NCBI GenBank assembly: GCA_017304475.1
Contig: JAFKKV010000009.1
Location: 248,001 to 312,000 of the forward strand
Origin: Hyphomicrobiales bacterium
GTDB lineage: Bacteria > Pseudomonadota > Alphaproteobacteria > Rhizobiales > Phreatobacteraceae
Direction: 5' to 3'
Length of the DNA: 64,000 nucleotides
Positions within the stretch are counted from its first letter, which is position 1. Each line of letters opens with the position of its first letter. A model generated the notes under the pieces. That model ran no database searches, was not told the origin of the DNA, and was given only the letters and a program-made list of their open reading frames with translations. Both the position numbers and the translations under genes were made by a program. Below, one piece after another: positions 53,802-62,858 of the stretch.

Positions 53802-54149
53802 ATGACCCGCGACGAAACGCTCGCTCTCGCGCTCAGCCTGCCCGGCACCGAAGCCGCGCCGCATTTCGAGCGAACCGCGGTGAAGGTCGCCAAGGGCCGG
53901 ATCTTCGCGACGCTCGGGCCCGACGGGACGAGCCTCAACGTCAAGCTGACGCCCGACCAGCAACCCGTCTATGTCGACAGCGCGCCCGAGATCTTTTCGC
54001 CGGTCCCGAACGCCTGGGGCCGGCAGGGCTGGACGACCGTCGACCTGGCCAAAGCCGATCGCGACACGGTGGCGGCTGCCCTGACGGCTGGCTGGCGCAA
54101 CGCCGCGCCGAAGACGCTCCTGTCGCTGCATGCCAGGGCCGGTGCCTAG
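53802..54149 (+). CDS. MmcQ/YjbR-family protein
   Basis: A 115-residue MmcQ/YjbR-fold protein: [20 protein letters not shown], then [20 protein letters not shown] and the C-terminal [20 protein letters not shown]. The fold is DNA-binding-like but has no proven role. GGAGG lies 7 nt before the ATG. It is divergent from hisB and 56 nt upstream of hslV on the same strand. Confidence 0.9.
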   Translation: MTRDETLALALSLPGTEAAPHFERTAVKVAKGRIFATLGPDGTSLNVKLTPDQQPVYVDSAPEIFSPVPNAWGRQGWTTVDLAKADRDTVAAALTAGWRNAAPKTLLSLHARAGA

Positions 54150-54205
54150 CCTGGCTTGCGTCGCGGCGCATTCGGCCTAAATGACGGACTTGCCTCGGAG
54201 TTCCC

Positions 54206-54760
54206 ATGACGACCCATGACAATGCCTTTCCCGGCTGGCACGCCACCACCATCTGTTCGGTCCGCAAGGACGGCAAGGTGGTGATCGGCGGCGATGGCCA
54301 GGTGAGCCTCGGCCAGACCGTGATCAAAGCCAATGCCAGGAAGGTGCGCCGGCTCGCCAAGGGCGATGTCATCGCGGGCTTTGCCGGCGCGACCGCCGAC
54401 GCCTTCACGCTGTTCGAAAGGCTGGAAGCCAAGCTCGAGCAATATCCCGGGCAGTTGACCCGCGCCGCGGTCGAGCTCGCCAAGGACTGGCGCACCGACC
54501 GCTATCTCCGGCGCCTGGAAGCGATGATGATCGTCGCCGACAAGGATGTCTCGCTGATCCTCACCGGCACTGGCGACGTGCTGGAACCCGAGGGCGGTGT
54601 GATGGCCATCGGCTCCGGCGGCAATTATGCTCTGTCGGCGGCGCGCGCGCTGGCCGATACCGACCTGGACGCGGAAGCGATCGTGCGCAAGGCGATGAAG
54701 ATCGCCGCCGAGATCTGCGTCTATACCAACGACAATGTGGTGATCGAGACCATCGGATGA
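54206..54760 (+). CDS. hslV: HslV peptidase subunit of HslUV
   Basis: A 184-residue N-terminal-nucleophile peptidase assembling as a dodecamer with HslU to degrade misfolded proteins. The propeptide ends WHA and the nucleophile is Thr14 (ATTICSV; Gly is more usual than Ala before TT). Other conserved parts are [36 protein letters not shown] and [24 protein letters not shown] lies 6 nt before the ATG. It overlaps hslU by 4 nt. Confidence 0.98.
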   Translation: MTTHDNAFPGWHATTICSVRKDGKVVIGGDGQVSLGQTVIKANARKVRRLAKGDVIAGFAGATADAFTLFERLEAKLEQYPGQLTRAAVELAKDWRTDRYLRRLEAMMIVADKDVSLILTGTGDVLEPEGGVMAIGSGGNYALSAARALADTDLDAEAIVRKAMKIAAEICVYTNDNVVIETIG

Positions 54761-56067
54761 CCGATTTTTCCCCCCGCGAGATCGTTTCCGAGCTCGATCG
54801 TCACATTATCGGCCAGAACGACGCCAAGCGCGCGGTGGCGATCGCGCTGCGCAACCGCTGGCGCCGGCTGCAGCTCGACGGGACCCTGCGCGAAGAGGTC
54901 CTGCCGAAGAACATCCTGATGATCGGACCGACCGGCGTCGGCAAGACCGAGATTTCGCGCCGGCTCGCCAGGCTCGCCAATGCGCCCTTCCTGAAGGTCG
55001 AGGCGACCAAGTTCACCGAGGTCGGTTATGTCGGCCGCGACGTCGAGCAGATCATCCGCGACCTCGTCGAGGTCGGCATCTCCATCGTGCGCGAAACCAA
55101 GCGCAAGGAGGTCCAGGCCAAGGCTCATCTGGCGGCGGAAGAACGCGTGCTCGACGCCCTGGTCGGCGCGACCGCGTCGCCGGCGACCCGCGACAGCTTC
55201 CGCAAGAAGCTGCGCGACGGCGAGATGGACGACAAGGAGATCGACATCGAGGTGTCGGCCGCCCCGTCCAACCTGCCGATGATGGATATTCCCGGCATGC
55301 CGGGCGGCCAGATCGGCATCGCCAACCTCTCGGACATGCTCGGCAAGATGATGGGCGGCAAGACCAAGCAGCGCCGCACCACCGTCAAGGAGGCCTATCA
55401 GCCTCTGGTCCAGGAGGAGGCCGACAAGCTGGTCGACCAGGACACGCTGGTGCAGGACGCCATCAAGGTGGTCGAGAACAACGGCATCGTGTTCATCGAC
55501 GAGATCGACAAGATCTGCGCGCGAGACGGCGCGCGGGTCGGCGGCGACGTGTCGCGCGAGGGTGTGCAGCGCGATCTGCTGCCGCTGATCGAGGGTACGA
55601 CGGTATCGACCAAGCACGGGCCGGTGAAATCCGACCACATCCTGTTCATCGCGTCCGGCGCCTTCCACATCGCCAAGCCTTCGGATCTCCTGCCCGAGCT
55701 GCAGGGCCGCCTGCCGATCCGGGTCGAGCTCAGCGCGCTGACCCGCGAGGACCTGCGCCGCATCCTGACCGAGACCGAGGCGAGCCTGATCAAGCAGTCG
55801 ATCGCCATGATGGGCACCGAGGGCATCACGCTGGTGTTGACCGACGACGCCATCGACGCCATCGCCGATCTCGCCGTGGCGGTGAACGCCTCGGTGGAGA
55901 ATATCGGCGCGCGGCGGCTGCAGACGATCATGGAGCGGGTGCTCGACGACATCTCCTTCACCGCGCCGGATCGTGCCGGCGAAACCGTCACCATCGACGG
56001 CGCCTATGTGATGAAGACGGTGGGCGATCTCGCCAAGAATTCCGATCTCAGCCGGTTCATCCTGTAA
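54757..56067 (+). CDS. hslU: HslU ATPase subunit of HslUV
   Basis: A 436-residue AAA+ unfoldase. Walker A GPTGVGKT is at residues 57-64, followed by the pore motif [10 protein letters not shown] (GYVG). The intermediate domain spans about 110-240, Walker B is GIVFIDEID near 248, and sensor 1/2 and the C-terminal FIL end that docks into HslV are present. The ATG overlaps the hslV stop (ATGA). A hairpin follows at 56090-56115. Confidence 0.98.
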   Translation: MTDFSPREIVSELDRHIIGQNDAKRAVAIALRNRWRRLQLDGTLREEVLPKNILMIGPTGVGKTEISRRLARLANAPFLKVEATKFTEVGYVGRDVEQIIRDLVEVGISIVRETKRKEVQAKAHLAAEERVLDALVGATASPATRDSFRKKLRDGEMDDKEIDIEVSAAPSNLPMMDIPGMPGGQIGIANLSDMLGKMMGGKTKQRRTTVKEAYQPLVQEEADKLVDQDTLVQDAIKVVENNGIVFIDEIDKICARDGARVGGDVSREGVQRDLLPLIEGTTVSTKHGPVKSDHILFIASGAFHIAKPSDLLPELQGRLPIRVELSALTREDLRRILTETEASLIKQSIAMMGTEGITLVLTDDAIDAIADLAVAVNASVENIGARRLQTIMERVLDDISFTAPDRAGETVTIDGAYVMKTVGDLAKNSDLSRFIL

Positions 56068-56089
56068 ACCGACGGCCTTGGAGGCCATT

Positions 56090-56115
56090 TGAGACCTCGT
56101 TCCGACGAGGTCTCA
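56090..56115 (+). terminator. Hairpin downstream of hslU
   Basis: A perfect 10-bp stem, TGAGACCTCG / CGAGGTCTCA, with loop TTCCGA starts 23 nt beyond the hslU stop. The tail (CGTCGTCTTGG) has few Ts, so termination efficiency is unsure. Confidence 0.5.
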
Positions 56116-56117
56116 CG

Positions 56118-56200
56118 TCGTCTTGGCCGGGCTTGTCCCTGATATCCACGACTTCTCGGTTTTGAATGCGTCGGTCCCCGGACCAAGCCCTGGGATGACG
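56118..56200. repeat. REP-like imperfect palindrome of rhizobial type
   Basis: The left arm (56118-56138) contains GGCCGGGCTTGTCCC and the right arm (56179-56200) reads GGACCAAGCCCTGGGATGAC; the second, reverse-complemented, gives CAGGGCTTGGTCC, close to the first. The core GCCGGGCTTGTCCC with a nearby ATCCACGAC is a word I recall from interspersed intergenic palindromes of Rhizobiales. It lies in the hslU/M15 convergent gap. Copy number cannot be judged from one window. Confidence 0.45.
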
Positions 56201-56282
56201 AGCGGCGGCAAACCGCCCGGATGGAGGTCTCAAACGGTCCCTTCGACGCGGCGACACAATCGCTGCGGCCGGCAATGGCTCG

Positions 56283-57056
56283 TCAGGCGAACATTTCCGG
56301 GCGATATTCGAAGTGCATGGTGTCGAAATGATACCATTTGCCGCCCCAGATGAAGTCGGCGGCCTCGAAGATCTCGACGATCTCGAACGGGATCCGGTTG
56401 CGATAGGCGATGGCGCCGCGCCGGTTCGCCCAGGCCCAATAGTCGGAATGCGCGACATTGATGTCGATGGCGGCGCCATAGCCATGCATGCTGGCGACGC
56501 CGGTATCGGCCACCGCCCGGCAATTATAGGTTCCGGCGGAGGGCACCAGGAAGGCCTTCAGCCGGTCCGGCAACCGGTCGAGCTGACCGACAATGCTTTC
56601 CATGCGGGTCGCGACGCCGTTCACCTCGGTCAGCTGCACCATCTGCCGCGTCGTCCTGGGCAGCCAGGCGACCGGCCGCATGCGCGGGGTCACGGCCCCC
56701 TTGGTGCAATCGCCATACATCTTCACAAAGAAGGCGGTGTTGCGCAGGCGCCCGGGGCTCTGGTCTCGGGGCGGCGCACCGGCGGGCGGGCCGCGCTCAT
56801 AGGTCTGGCGCAGCTGGTCGGCAATGGTCGCGGAGCGCAGCATCTCCTCGAAGCCGCGGGGCGGACGATCCGCGCCGATGGCCATCCTGGCGCCGTCACG
56901 CCAGACCAGCATGTCCTCGATGACATCAGCGAGATGATCGGGGTAGCTCGCCACCAGCTTGCCGAGCCGCCCCTCGGGCAAGGCCGCACGGGCGGGGCCC
57001 GCCATCGGCAGGGTCGCCAGGCCGGCCAGCAGCGCCCGGCGATCGAGCGAGCGCAT
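56283..57056 (-). CDS. M15-like D-alanyl-D-alanine carboxypeptidase-type metallopeptidase
   Basis: A 257-residue exported protein. The N-terminus MRSLDRRALLAGLATLPMAG carries a Tat-like or Sec signal. The zinc site appears in SMHGYGAAIDINVAHSD (His and Asp) and WYHFDTMHFEYRPE (His), the layout of peptidase family M15 (VanY/DdcY or M15_4-like). It probably trims peptidoglycan stem peptides. Two Cys (YGDC, YNCRA) may pair. It lies downstream of the YARHG-like gene on the same strand with a 6-nt gap. Confidence 0.86.
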   Translation of the reverse strand: MRSLDRRALLAGLATLPMAGPARAALPEGRLGKLVASYPDHLADVIEDMLVWRDGARMAIGADRPPRGFEEMLRSATIADQLRQTYERGPPAGAPPRDQSPGRLRNTAFFVKMYGDCTKGAVTPRMRPVAWLPRTTRQMVQLTEVNGVATRMESIVGQLDRLPDRLKAFLVPSAGTYNCRAVADTGVASMHGYGAAIDINVAHSDYWAWANRRGAIAYRNRIPFEIVEIFEAADFIWGGKWYHFDTMHFEYRPEMFA

Positions 57057-57062
57057 CGCCGC

Positions 57063-57353
57063 TCAGTCCGTGCAGCCCATATAGCGTTCGACCCGGGTGA
57101 CCTCGGCGATGACGCGCCGCTGGTTCTGCGACAGCGGCACATCGGCCTGGCGGTCATACATGCAGCCGCCATTGCCGAAATAGGAAATCGCCCGCGGCGT
57201 CCTGAAGCAGAAGCCGGCATCCTTGTAGATCTGGTTGCGCTCGACCCACAGGTCGCGGCACGACCAGCCGCGATAATCCTGCGCCATGGCGCCGCCGGCC
57301 GAGCCGGTCAGCACGGCCGCCGCGACGATGATCCGGCCCATTTTCAGCGTCAT
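57063..57353 (-). CDS. Small exported YARHG-like domain protein
   Basis: A 96-residue secreted protein. Signal peptide MTLKMGRIIVAAAVLTGSAG, cleavage near AMAQD. The mature part GWSCRDLWVERNQIYKDAGF followed by CFRTPRAISYFG matches the YARHG domain pattern (W-x-R-N-x-I-Y-x-D/A-G-F-x-F), with four cysteines that can form disulfides. GGGAGG lies 5 nt before the ATG at 57353. A 6-nt gap to the M15-like peptidase suggests joint cell-envelope work. The role of the domain is unknown. Confidence 0.8.
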   Translation of the reverse strand: MTLKMGRIIVAAAVLTGSAGGAMAQDYRGWSCRDLWVERNQIYKDAGFCFRTPRAISYFGNGGCMYDRQADVPLSQNQRRVIAEVTRVERYMGCTD

Positions 57354-57459
57354 TCGCGCCTCCCTCTGGCAGACGCCGGCAGCGCTCGCGCGGCCGGCGC
57401 CCACACCTTAGCGCAAGGCAGGCGCGGCGGGCAGATCCAGGCTGGTTTGCGCCAGGCGC

Positions 57460-58122
57460 TCAGCGGGCGGCGTGAGTCGCCCGCGACAGATGGGCCGCGC
57501 CCTGGCCGATGGCGGGGCGGCCGATGCCGCGGGTCACGTCGCCGGCGGTGATGAAAGTGGCGATCGCCTGGGTGCGCCGCTCGACGCCGAGCTTGCGCAG
57601 GATCGACGAGACATGGGACTTCACCGTTCCCTCGGAAATGCCGAGATCATAGGCGATCTGCTTGTTGAGCCGGCCGCGGCTCATCAGGTCGAGCACCTTG
57701 AACTGCTGGCCGGACAGGGCGTCGAGGCGGCGCGAGGCCGGCGCCTGGCCTTCCGGGTCGACATTGATGACCACCGGCCACCAGTTGCGGCCGGCGAGCA
57801 CGGCGCCGAGCGCGGCGCGCAGATGATCGGCGGGCAGGTCGAGCGGCAAGGCGGCGACGGCGCCGCGGCCGCGGGCATCCTGGACCGGCCGGCGGTCGGC
57901 ATGGTCGATCAGCACCGCGACCCGGGTTCCGGGGGTCAATTCGAGGCTGTCGAGGGCTTCGAGCGTGGTGATGACCAGCTCGGCCTTGGCGTAATCGACG
58001 GCGCTGGCGCCGGGCTGATTGGCGCGGACGAGAGCGTCAAGCGTCTCAGCCACAATGGGAAAAGGATGATGCACCGCGAAGGTGAGCGTATCGCGAGGCG
58101 CGGACTGAGCGAGGTTCGTCAT
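57460..58122 (-). CDS. LuxR-type regulator with pseudo-receiver domain
   Basis: A 220-residue protein. The C-terminal LuxR helix-turn-helix (LSGQQFKVLDLMSRGRLNKQ, then AYDLGISEGTVKSHVSSILR) resembles response regulators of the NarL/FixJ class. The N-terminal 110 residues have receiver-like length but lack the acidic pocket and phosphorylatable Asp (AVHHPFPIV at the first strand, VAVLIDHAD in place of the usual site). It is divergent from the ScfR-type gene. Its partner kinase, if any, is not here. Confidence 0.88.
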   Translation of the reverse strand: MTNLAQSAPRDTLTFAVHHPFPIVAETLDALVRANQPGASAVDYAKAELVITTLEALDSLELTPGTRVAVLIDHADRRPVQDARGRGAVAALPLDLPADHLRAALGAVLAGRNWWPVVINVDPEGQAPASRRLDALSGQQFKVLDLMSRGRLNKQIAYDLGISEGTVKSHVSSILRKLGVERRTQAIATFITAGDVTRGIGRPAIGQGAAHLSRATHAAR

Positions 58123-58195
58123 GTGAAATCCCTCGTGTCGGATTGGCTGTCATCACGTGAGACAAAGGCTAGCACCGGCTTTGGTGGCGTCAAAA

Positions 58196-58232
58196 TGCGA
58201 AAGATCATGCTGCAAAATTGCGAAATTTTTGC
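58196..58232. promoter_or_regulatory. TGC(G/A)AAA repeats in the LuxR/ScfR intergenic region
   Basis: Three direct TGC(G/A)AAA words occur at 58196-58202, 58211-58217 and 58219-58225, and an inverted GCAAAA...TTTTGC pair at 58212-58217/58227-58232. RamB/ScfR-family regulators bind TTTGCAAA-like dyads. The array lies 75-110 nt upstream of the scfR-type ATG and upstream of the divergent luxR gene, so it can serve both. Confidence 0.55.
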
Positions 58233-58306
58233 TTTTCTATCCTTCGGCCAATATGCTTCGATCTAGGCCGAACGGATCGGCGGCGAAGTGATCCAGGAGG
58301 CGCGCC

Positions 58307-59734
58307 ATGTCCCGCAAGGTTTTCGTCGGTCCGGCGCTGCGCCGCCTGCGTGAGGGCACGCGCCTGACCCAGACCGCCTTTGCCCAGCGCCTCGGCCTTT
58401 CCGTGAGCTATCTCAATCAGATCGAGAACAACCAGAGGCCGGTCACCGCGGGCGTCCTGGTGGCGCTCGGCCAGACCTTCGGGGTCGATCTCGCCACCTT
58501 CGCGGTGGACGATACCGACCGCCTGGTGACCGATCTGCGCGAGGCCGCGGCCGACCCGATGCTGGCGGAAGGCGCCCCGGGTTTGCAGGACCTGAAGCGG
58601 GTCGCCTCCGACAGCCCGGCCTTCGCCCGGGCTTTCCTGCGCATGCACCAGACGGCGAGGCGCCTGCGCGAGCGGCTGCAGGCCGCCGGCGACGCGCCGC
58701 TCCTGCCGCCCTCGGGCGAAGAGGGTGAGGCGGCGTTGCTGCCCTACGAGGAGGTGCGCGACTATTTCCACTATGTCGACAACTATGTCGACGATCTCGA
58801 CCGCGCCGCGGAAGACCTGGCCGAGCGGCTCGGCCTAGCGGCGGCGAGCGACCGGCTGCAGGTGCTGACCGGCTATCTCGCCAGCCGCCACGGCGTCACC
58901 GTCGACGCGACGGCCAATCTCGGCGACGACCTGATGGAGCGCTACGAGGCCGGGCCGCGGCTCGTGGTGCTCGACGGCGCGCTCGACCCGGCCACCCGCA
59001 GCTTCCTGCTCGCCAACCGCATCGCCCGGCTCGAACAGGCCGACGCGCTGGCGGCGCTGGCCGAGGGCGGCCGCTTTCGCTCGCGCGCGGCCGGCGACAT
59101 CGCCCGCGTGGCTCTCGCCAATTATTTCGCCGGCGCGCTGATGTTGCCCTATCGGCGCTTCCTCGCCGCGGCCAAGGAGACCCGCCACGATGTCGACCTG
59201 CTCGGCCGCATCTTCGGCGCCAGCCTGGAACAGGTCTGCCACCGACTCTCGACCCTGCAGCGGCCGGGCCAGAAGGGCATCCCCTTCTATTTCCTGAAGG
59301 TCGACCGGGCCGGCAATGTCATCAAGCGGCATTCCGCCACGCGGTTCCAGTTCGCCCGTTTCGGCGGTGCCTGCCCGCTGTGGAACGTTCACGAGGCCTT
59401 CGAACAGACCGGCCGGACCTTCGTCCAGGTCGCCGAAATGCCCGACGGCGTCCGCTACCTGTCTCTGGCGCGCGCGGTCACCAAGGGCGCGGCGCATTGG
59501 CGCGCGCCGGTGCGCCGTTATGCCTTCGGCCTCGGCTGCGAGGTCTCCTACGCCGGCGACATCATCTATTCCGAAGGCATCGACCTGAAGGCCGAGGCCA
59601 ATGTCGCCAAGATCGGTGTGTCCTGCCGCATCTGCGAGCGCACGGCCTGCCACCAGCGCGCCGTGCCGCCGGTCGATCGCGAGATCCGCGTGCCTTCCGA
59701 CAGCCGCAAGGTGGTGCCGTTCGACCTCGGTTAG
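58307..59734 (+). CDS. ScfR/RamB-type short-chain fatty acid transcriptional regulator
   Basis: A 475-residue regulator. It begins with an XRE helix-turn-helix ([33 protein letters not shown]), has a middle ImmA/IrrE-like domain ([20 protein letters not shown] with adjacent residues) and ends in the DUF2083 domain with a Cys-rich motif [15 protein letters not shown]. This is the RamB/PrpC-regulator family that controls acetate, propionate and glyoxylate-pathway genes. The two Cys pairs may bind a metal. It has direct repeats in its promoter region and is convergent with glpK by a 4-nt overlap. Confidence 0.92.
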   Translation: MSRKVFVGPALRRLREGTRLTQTAFAQRLGLSVSYLNQIENNQRPVTAGVLVALGQTFGVDLATFAVDDTDRLVTDLREAAADPMLAEGAPGLQDLKRVASDSPAFARAFLRMHQTARRLRERLQAAGDAPLLPPSGEEGEAALLPYEEVRDYFHYVDNYVDDLDRAAEDLAERLGLAAASDRLQVLTGYLASRHGVTVDATANLGDDLMERYEAGPRLVVLDGALDPATRSFLLANRIARLEQADALAALAEGGRFRSRAAGDIARVALANYFAGALMLPYRRFLAAAKETRHDVDLLGRIFGASLEQVCHRLSTLQRPGQKGIPFYFLKVDRAGNVIKRHSATRFQFARFGGACPLWNVHEAFEQTGRTFVQVAEMPDGVRYLSLARAVTKGAAHWRAPVRRYAFGLGCEVSYAGDIIYSEGIDLKAEANVAKIGVSCRICERTACHQRAVPPVDREIRVPSDSRKVVPFDLG

Positions 59735-61233
59735 CCCGGCGGACGCGACAGGGTGCGCGCCACGGCGTCGCGCCAGCGCACCAGCTTCGCCCCGCGCGTC
59801 GCCTCGTCCATGGCCGGTTCGAAGCGCCGCTCCAGGCGCCAGCGGCCGGCGAACTCGTCCGGCTGGGGATAGACGCTGCGGGACAGGCCGGCGAGATAGG
59901 CCGCCCCCAGCGCCGTCGTCTCCAGCACCTCCGGCCGGTCGACCGGCGCGTCGAGCAGGTCGGCGAGCCGCTGCATGGTCCAGTCCGAGGCGACCATGCC
60001 GCCGTCGACACGCAGCACTGTGCCGGCGCTGCCGGCGCCCGGCCAGTCCGCCCGCATGGCCTGCAGCAAGTCGGCGGTCTGAAAACAGACGCTCTCGAGC
60101 GCCGCCTGGGCCATTTCGCGCGGGCCGGTGGCGCGGGTCAGGCCGAACAGCGCGCCGCGGCATTCGGCGTCCCAATAGGGCGCGCCGAGCCCGACAAAGG
60201 CCGGCACCAGGACCACGTCCTGCTGCGGGTCGGCGGCCTTGGCAAGCGCGCCGGTCTCGCCCGCGGTCTTGATGATGCCGAGCCCGTCACGCAGCCATTG
60301 CACGGCCGCGCCGGCGACGAAGATCGAGCCTTCCAGCGCATAGGTGCGCCGGCCGTCGAGCTGATAGGCAATGGTGGTGAGCAGCCGGGAACGCGACGCC
60401 ACCGCCTCCGCGCCGGTATTGAGAAGCGCGAAACAGCCGGTGCCATAGGTCGATTTCATCATGCCCGGCGCAAAACAGGCCTGGCCGACGGTTGCCGCCT
60501 GCTGATCGCCGGCAATGCCGCCAATGGCGATCGGGCCGCCGAACAGAGCGGGGTCGGTGAGGCCGTAATCGGCCGCGCAGTCCCGGACCTCCGGCATCAG
60601 CGCGCGCGGCACCCGGAGCAAATGCAGCAGATCGGGATTCCAATCGCCCTGATGAATGTCGAACAGCATGGTGCGCGAGGCATTGGTGGCATCCGTCGCG
60701 TGGACCTTGCCGCCGGTCAGCCGCCAGAGCAGGAAGCTGTCGACCGTGCCGAAGGCGAGCTCGCCGCGCTCGGCACGGTCGCGCGCGCCTTCGACATGGT
60801 CGAGGATCCAGGCGATCTTGGTGCCGGAGAAATAGGGGTCGAGCAGCAGGCCGGAGCGGGCCGCGACCAGCGCTTCGTGCCCCTCGGCCTTGAGCCTGGC
60901 GCATTCGGCGGCGGTGCGCCGGTCCTGCCAGACGATCGCCCGGTGGATCGGCTGGCCGCTGGCCCGGTCCCAGATGATGGTGGTCTCGCGCTGGTTGGTG
61001 ATGCCGAGACCGGCGACGTCGGCGGCCGCCACGCCGGCCTTGGCCATGGCCGCCCTGACGGTCTCGACCACGGTCGTCCAGATCTCCTCGCCATCGTGCT
61101 CGACCCAGCCTGAGGCTGGATAGTGCTGGGCGAATTCCCGCTGCGCCACGGCGCGGATCGACAGGTCCTGGCCGAACACGATGGCCCGCGACGATGTGGT
61201 TCCCTGGTCGATGGCAATGACGACCGGCGCCAT
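59731..61233 (-). CDS. glpK: Glycerol kinase
   Basis: A 500-residue FGGY kinase making glycerol 3-phosphate from glycerol. Family motifs: [64 protein letters not shown] and the C-terminal [13 protein letters not shown]. The start MAPVVIAID has AGGAGAGG just upstream; an upstream in-frame codon at 61287 is unlikely. It is divergent from glpD, with a 125-nt shared promoter gap. Its stop overlaps that of the scfR-type gene. Confidence 0.97.
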   Translation of the reverse strand: MAPVVIAIDQGTTSSRAIVFGQDLSIRAVAQREFAQHYPASGWVEHDGEEIWTTVVETVRAAMAKAGVAAADVAGLGITNQRETTIIWDRASGQPIHRAIVWQDRRTAAECARLKAEGHEALVAARSGLLLDPYFSGTKIAWILDHVEGARDRAERGELAFGTVDSFLLWRLTGGKVHATDATNASRTMLFDIHQGDWNPDLLHLLRVPRALMPEVRDCAADYGLTDPALFGGPIAIGGIAGDQQAATVGQACFAPGMMKSTYGTGCFALLNTGAEAVASRSRLLTTIAYQLDGRRTYALEGSIFVAGAAVQWLRDGLGIIKTAGETGALAKAADPQQDVVLVPAFVGLGAPYWDAECRGALFGLTRATGPREMAQAALESVCFQTADLLQAMRADWPGAGSAGTVLRVDGGMVASDWTMQRLADLLDAPVDRPEVLETTALGAAYLAGLSRSVYPQPDEFAGRWRLERRFEPAMDEATRGAKLVRWRDAVARTLSRPPG

Positions 61234-61358
61234 GAACCTCTCCTTCCCTGATGGTCCGCTTGCCGCGGCTGGCCGCCATCCTCGCACCGGAACCCCTTGC
61301 GGCGGAAGGCGAAAGGCGTCAGACGGACATCAAACTGTTGACGTCGGCGGGGCAAGGC

Positions 61359-62858
61359 ATGGCGGATCGCGTGGTCGACCTTCTGGTGGTCGGCGGAGGC
61401 ATCAACGGCGCCGGCATCGCGCGCGACGCCGTCGGGCGCGGCGCGAGCGTGACCCTGGTCGAGCAGGACGACCTCGCCAGCGGCACCTCGTCCTGGTCGA
61501 CCAAGCTGATCCATGGCGGCCTGCGCTATCTGGAACATTACGAGTTCCGGCTGGTCCGCGAGGCGCTGATCGAGCGCGAAGTGCTCTGGGCGATCGCGCC
61601 GCATGTGATCGGGCCGTTGCGTTTCGTGCTGCCCCACCATCAGGGCCTGAGGCCGGCCTGGATGCTGCGGCTCGGGCTGTTTCTCTACGACCATCTGGGG
61701 GGCCGGAAACAACTGCCGGCGACCCGGACGCTGGACCTGAGAACCGATCCGGCCGGTCAACCGCTGAAGCCTGGATATTCCCGGGCTTTCGAATATTCCG
61801 ACTGCCGGGTCGACGACAGCCGGCTGGTGGTGCTGAACGCCCGCGACGCCGCCGAGCGCGGCGCCACCATCCTGACCCGCAGCCGGGCCGTGGCGGCACG
61901 GCGCGCCGGCGGTCTCTGGCTGGTCGATGTCGAGGATCGCCGGACCGGCGCCCGCCGGCGCCTGGCGGCACGGGCGCTGGTCAATGCAGCCGGACCCTGG
62001 GTCGAGCGGTTCCTGACCGATGCCGCGCACATGCCCGCCGCCTCCAAGGTGCGGCTGGTCCAGGGCTCGCATATCGTGGTGCGCCGGCTCTACGCGCATG
62101 ACCGGGCCTATATCTTCCAGAATGCCGACAACCGGATCATCTTCGCCATCCCCTATGAGGGCGACTTCACCCTGATCGGCACGACCGATCGCGATTATGA
62201 CGGCGATCCCGGCGCGGTCGGCGCGAGCGAGGACGAGATCGCCTATCTCTGCGCGGCCGCGAGCGAATATTTCGCCGCGCCGATCAGCCGGGACGACGTG
62301 GTCTGGACCTATTCCGGCGTCCGGCCGCTGTTCGACGACGGCGCCTCGGCGGCGCAGGAGGCGACGCGCGACTATGTGCTGCAGCGCGACGGCCGGCCCG
62401 GCGAGCCGCCGCTCCTGTCGGTGTTCGGCGGCAAGATCACCACCTATCGGCGGCTGGCCATGAGCGCGCTCGAAATGCTGGCCGGCGACCTGCCGGCGCT
62501 CGCGGCCAAGAGCGGCTGGACGGCCGGCGCGGCGCTGCCGGGCGGCGATTTCGCCATGGGCGGCGCGGCCGAGCTCGCCGCCGCGCTGAAGCACGACCAT
62601 GCCTTCCTGACCGAGGCGCACGCGCTTCGCCTGGCCCATGGCTATGGCACCCGCGCACGCCGTATCCTGAAGGATGCCCGCAGCGCCGCCGATCTCGGAC
62701 GCGATTTCGGCGCCACCCTGACGGAGGCCGAGATTGACTATCTCAGGACGGAGGAATGGGCCGTGACATCAGATGATATCCTGTGGCGCCGTTCCAAACG
62801 GGGCCTGCACATGACCGCCGCCGAACGGCAGGCCGTCAAGACCCATATCGGCGCATGA
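61359..62858 (+). CDS. glpD: Aerobic glycerol-3-phosphate dehydrogenase
   Basis: A 499-residue FAD enzyme oxidising glycerol 3-phosphate to dihydroxyacetone phosphate at the membrane and feeding quinone. The Rossmann motif VVGGGINGAGIARDAVGRG follows the start; other landmarks are SSWSTKLIHGGLRYLEHYEF, VNAAGPWVERFL, VRLVQGSHIVVRRL, GTTDRDYDGDP and VFGGKITTYRRLA. The ATG at 61359 is preferred, as the frame upstream covers the promoter region. It overlaps the next gene by ATGA. Confidence 0.97.
   Translation: MADRVVDLLVVGGGINGAGIARDAVGRGASVTLVEQDDLASGTSSWSTKLIHGGLRYLEHYEFRLVREALIEREVLWAIAPHVIGPLRFVLPHHQGLRPAWMLRLGLFLYDHLGGRKQLPATRTLDLRTDPAGQPLKPGYSRAFEYSDCRVDDSRLVVLNARDAAERGATILTRSRAVAARRAGGLWLVDVEDRRTGARRRLAARALVNAAGPWVERFLTDAAHMPAASKVRLVQGSHIVVRRLYAHDRAYIFQNADNRIIFAIPYEGDFTLIGTTDRDYDGDPGAVGASEDEIAYLCAAASEYFAAPISRDDVVWTYSGVRPLFDDGASAAQEATRDYVLQRDGRPGEPPLLSVFGGKITTYRRLAMSALEMLAGDLPALAAKSGWTAGAALPGGDFAMGGAAELAAALKHDHAFLTEAHALRLAHGYGTRARRILKDARSAADLGRDFGATLTEAEIDYLRTEEWAVTSDDILWRRSKRGLHMTAAERQAVKTHIGA

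Noticed and set aside
60717..62639. 640-codon minus-strand frame opposite glpD and through part of glpK
   Set aside because: It is antisense to glpD, which has full family motifs, and its end matches glpK only out of frame. Shadow ORF.
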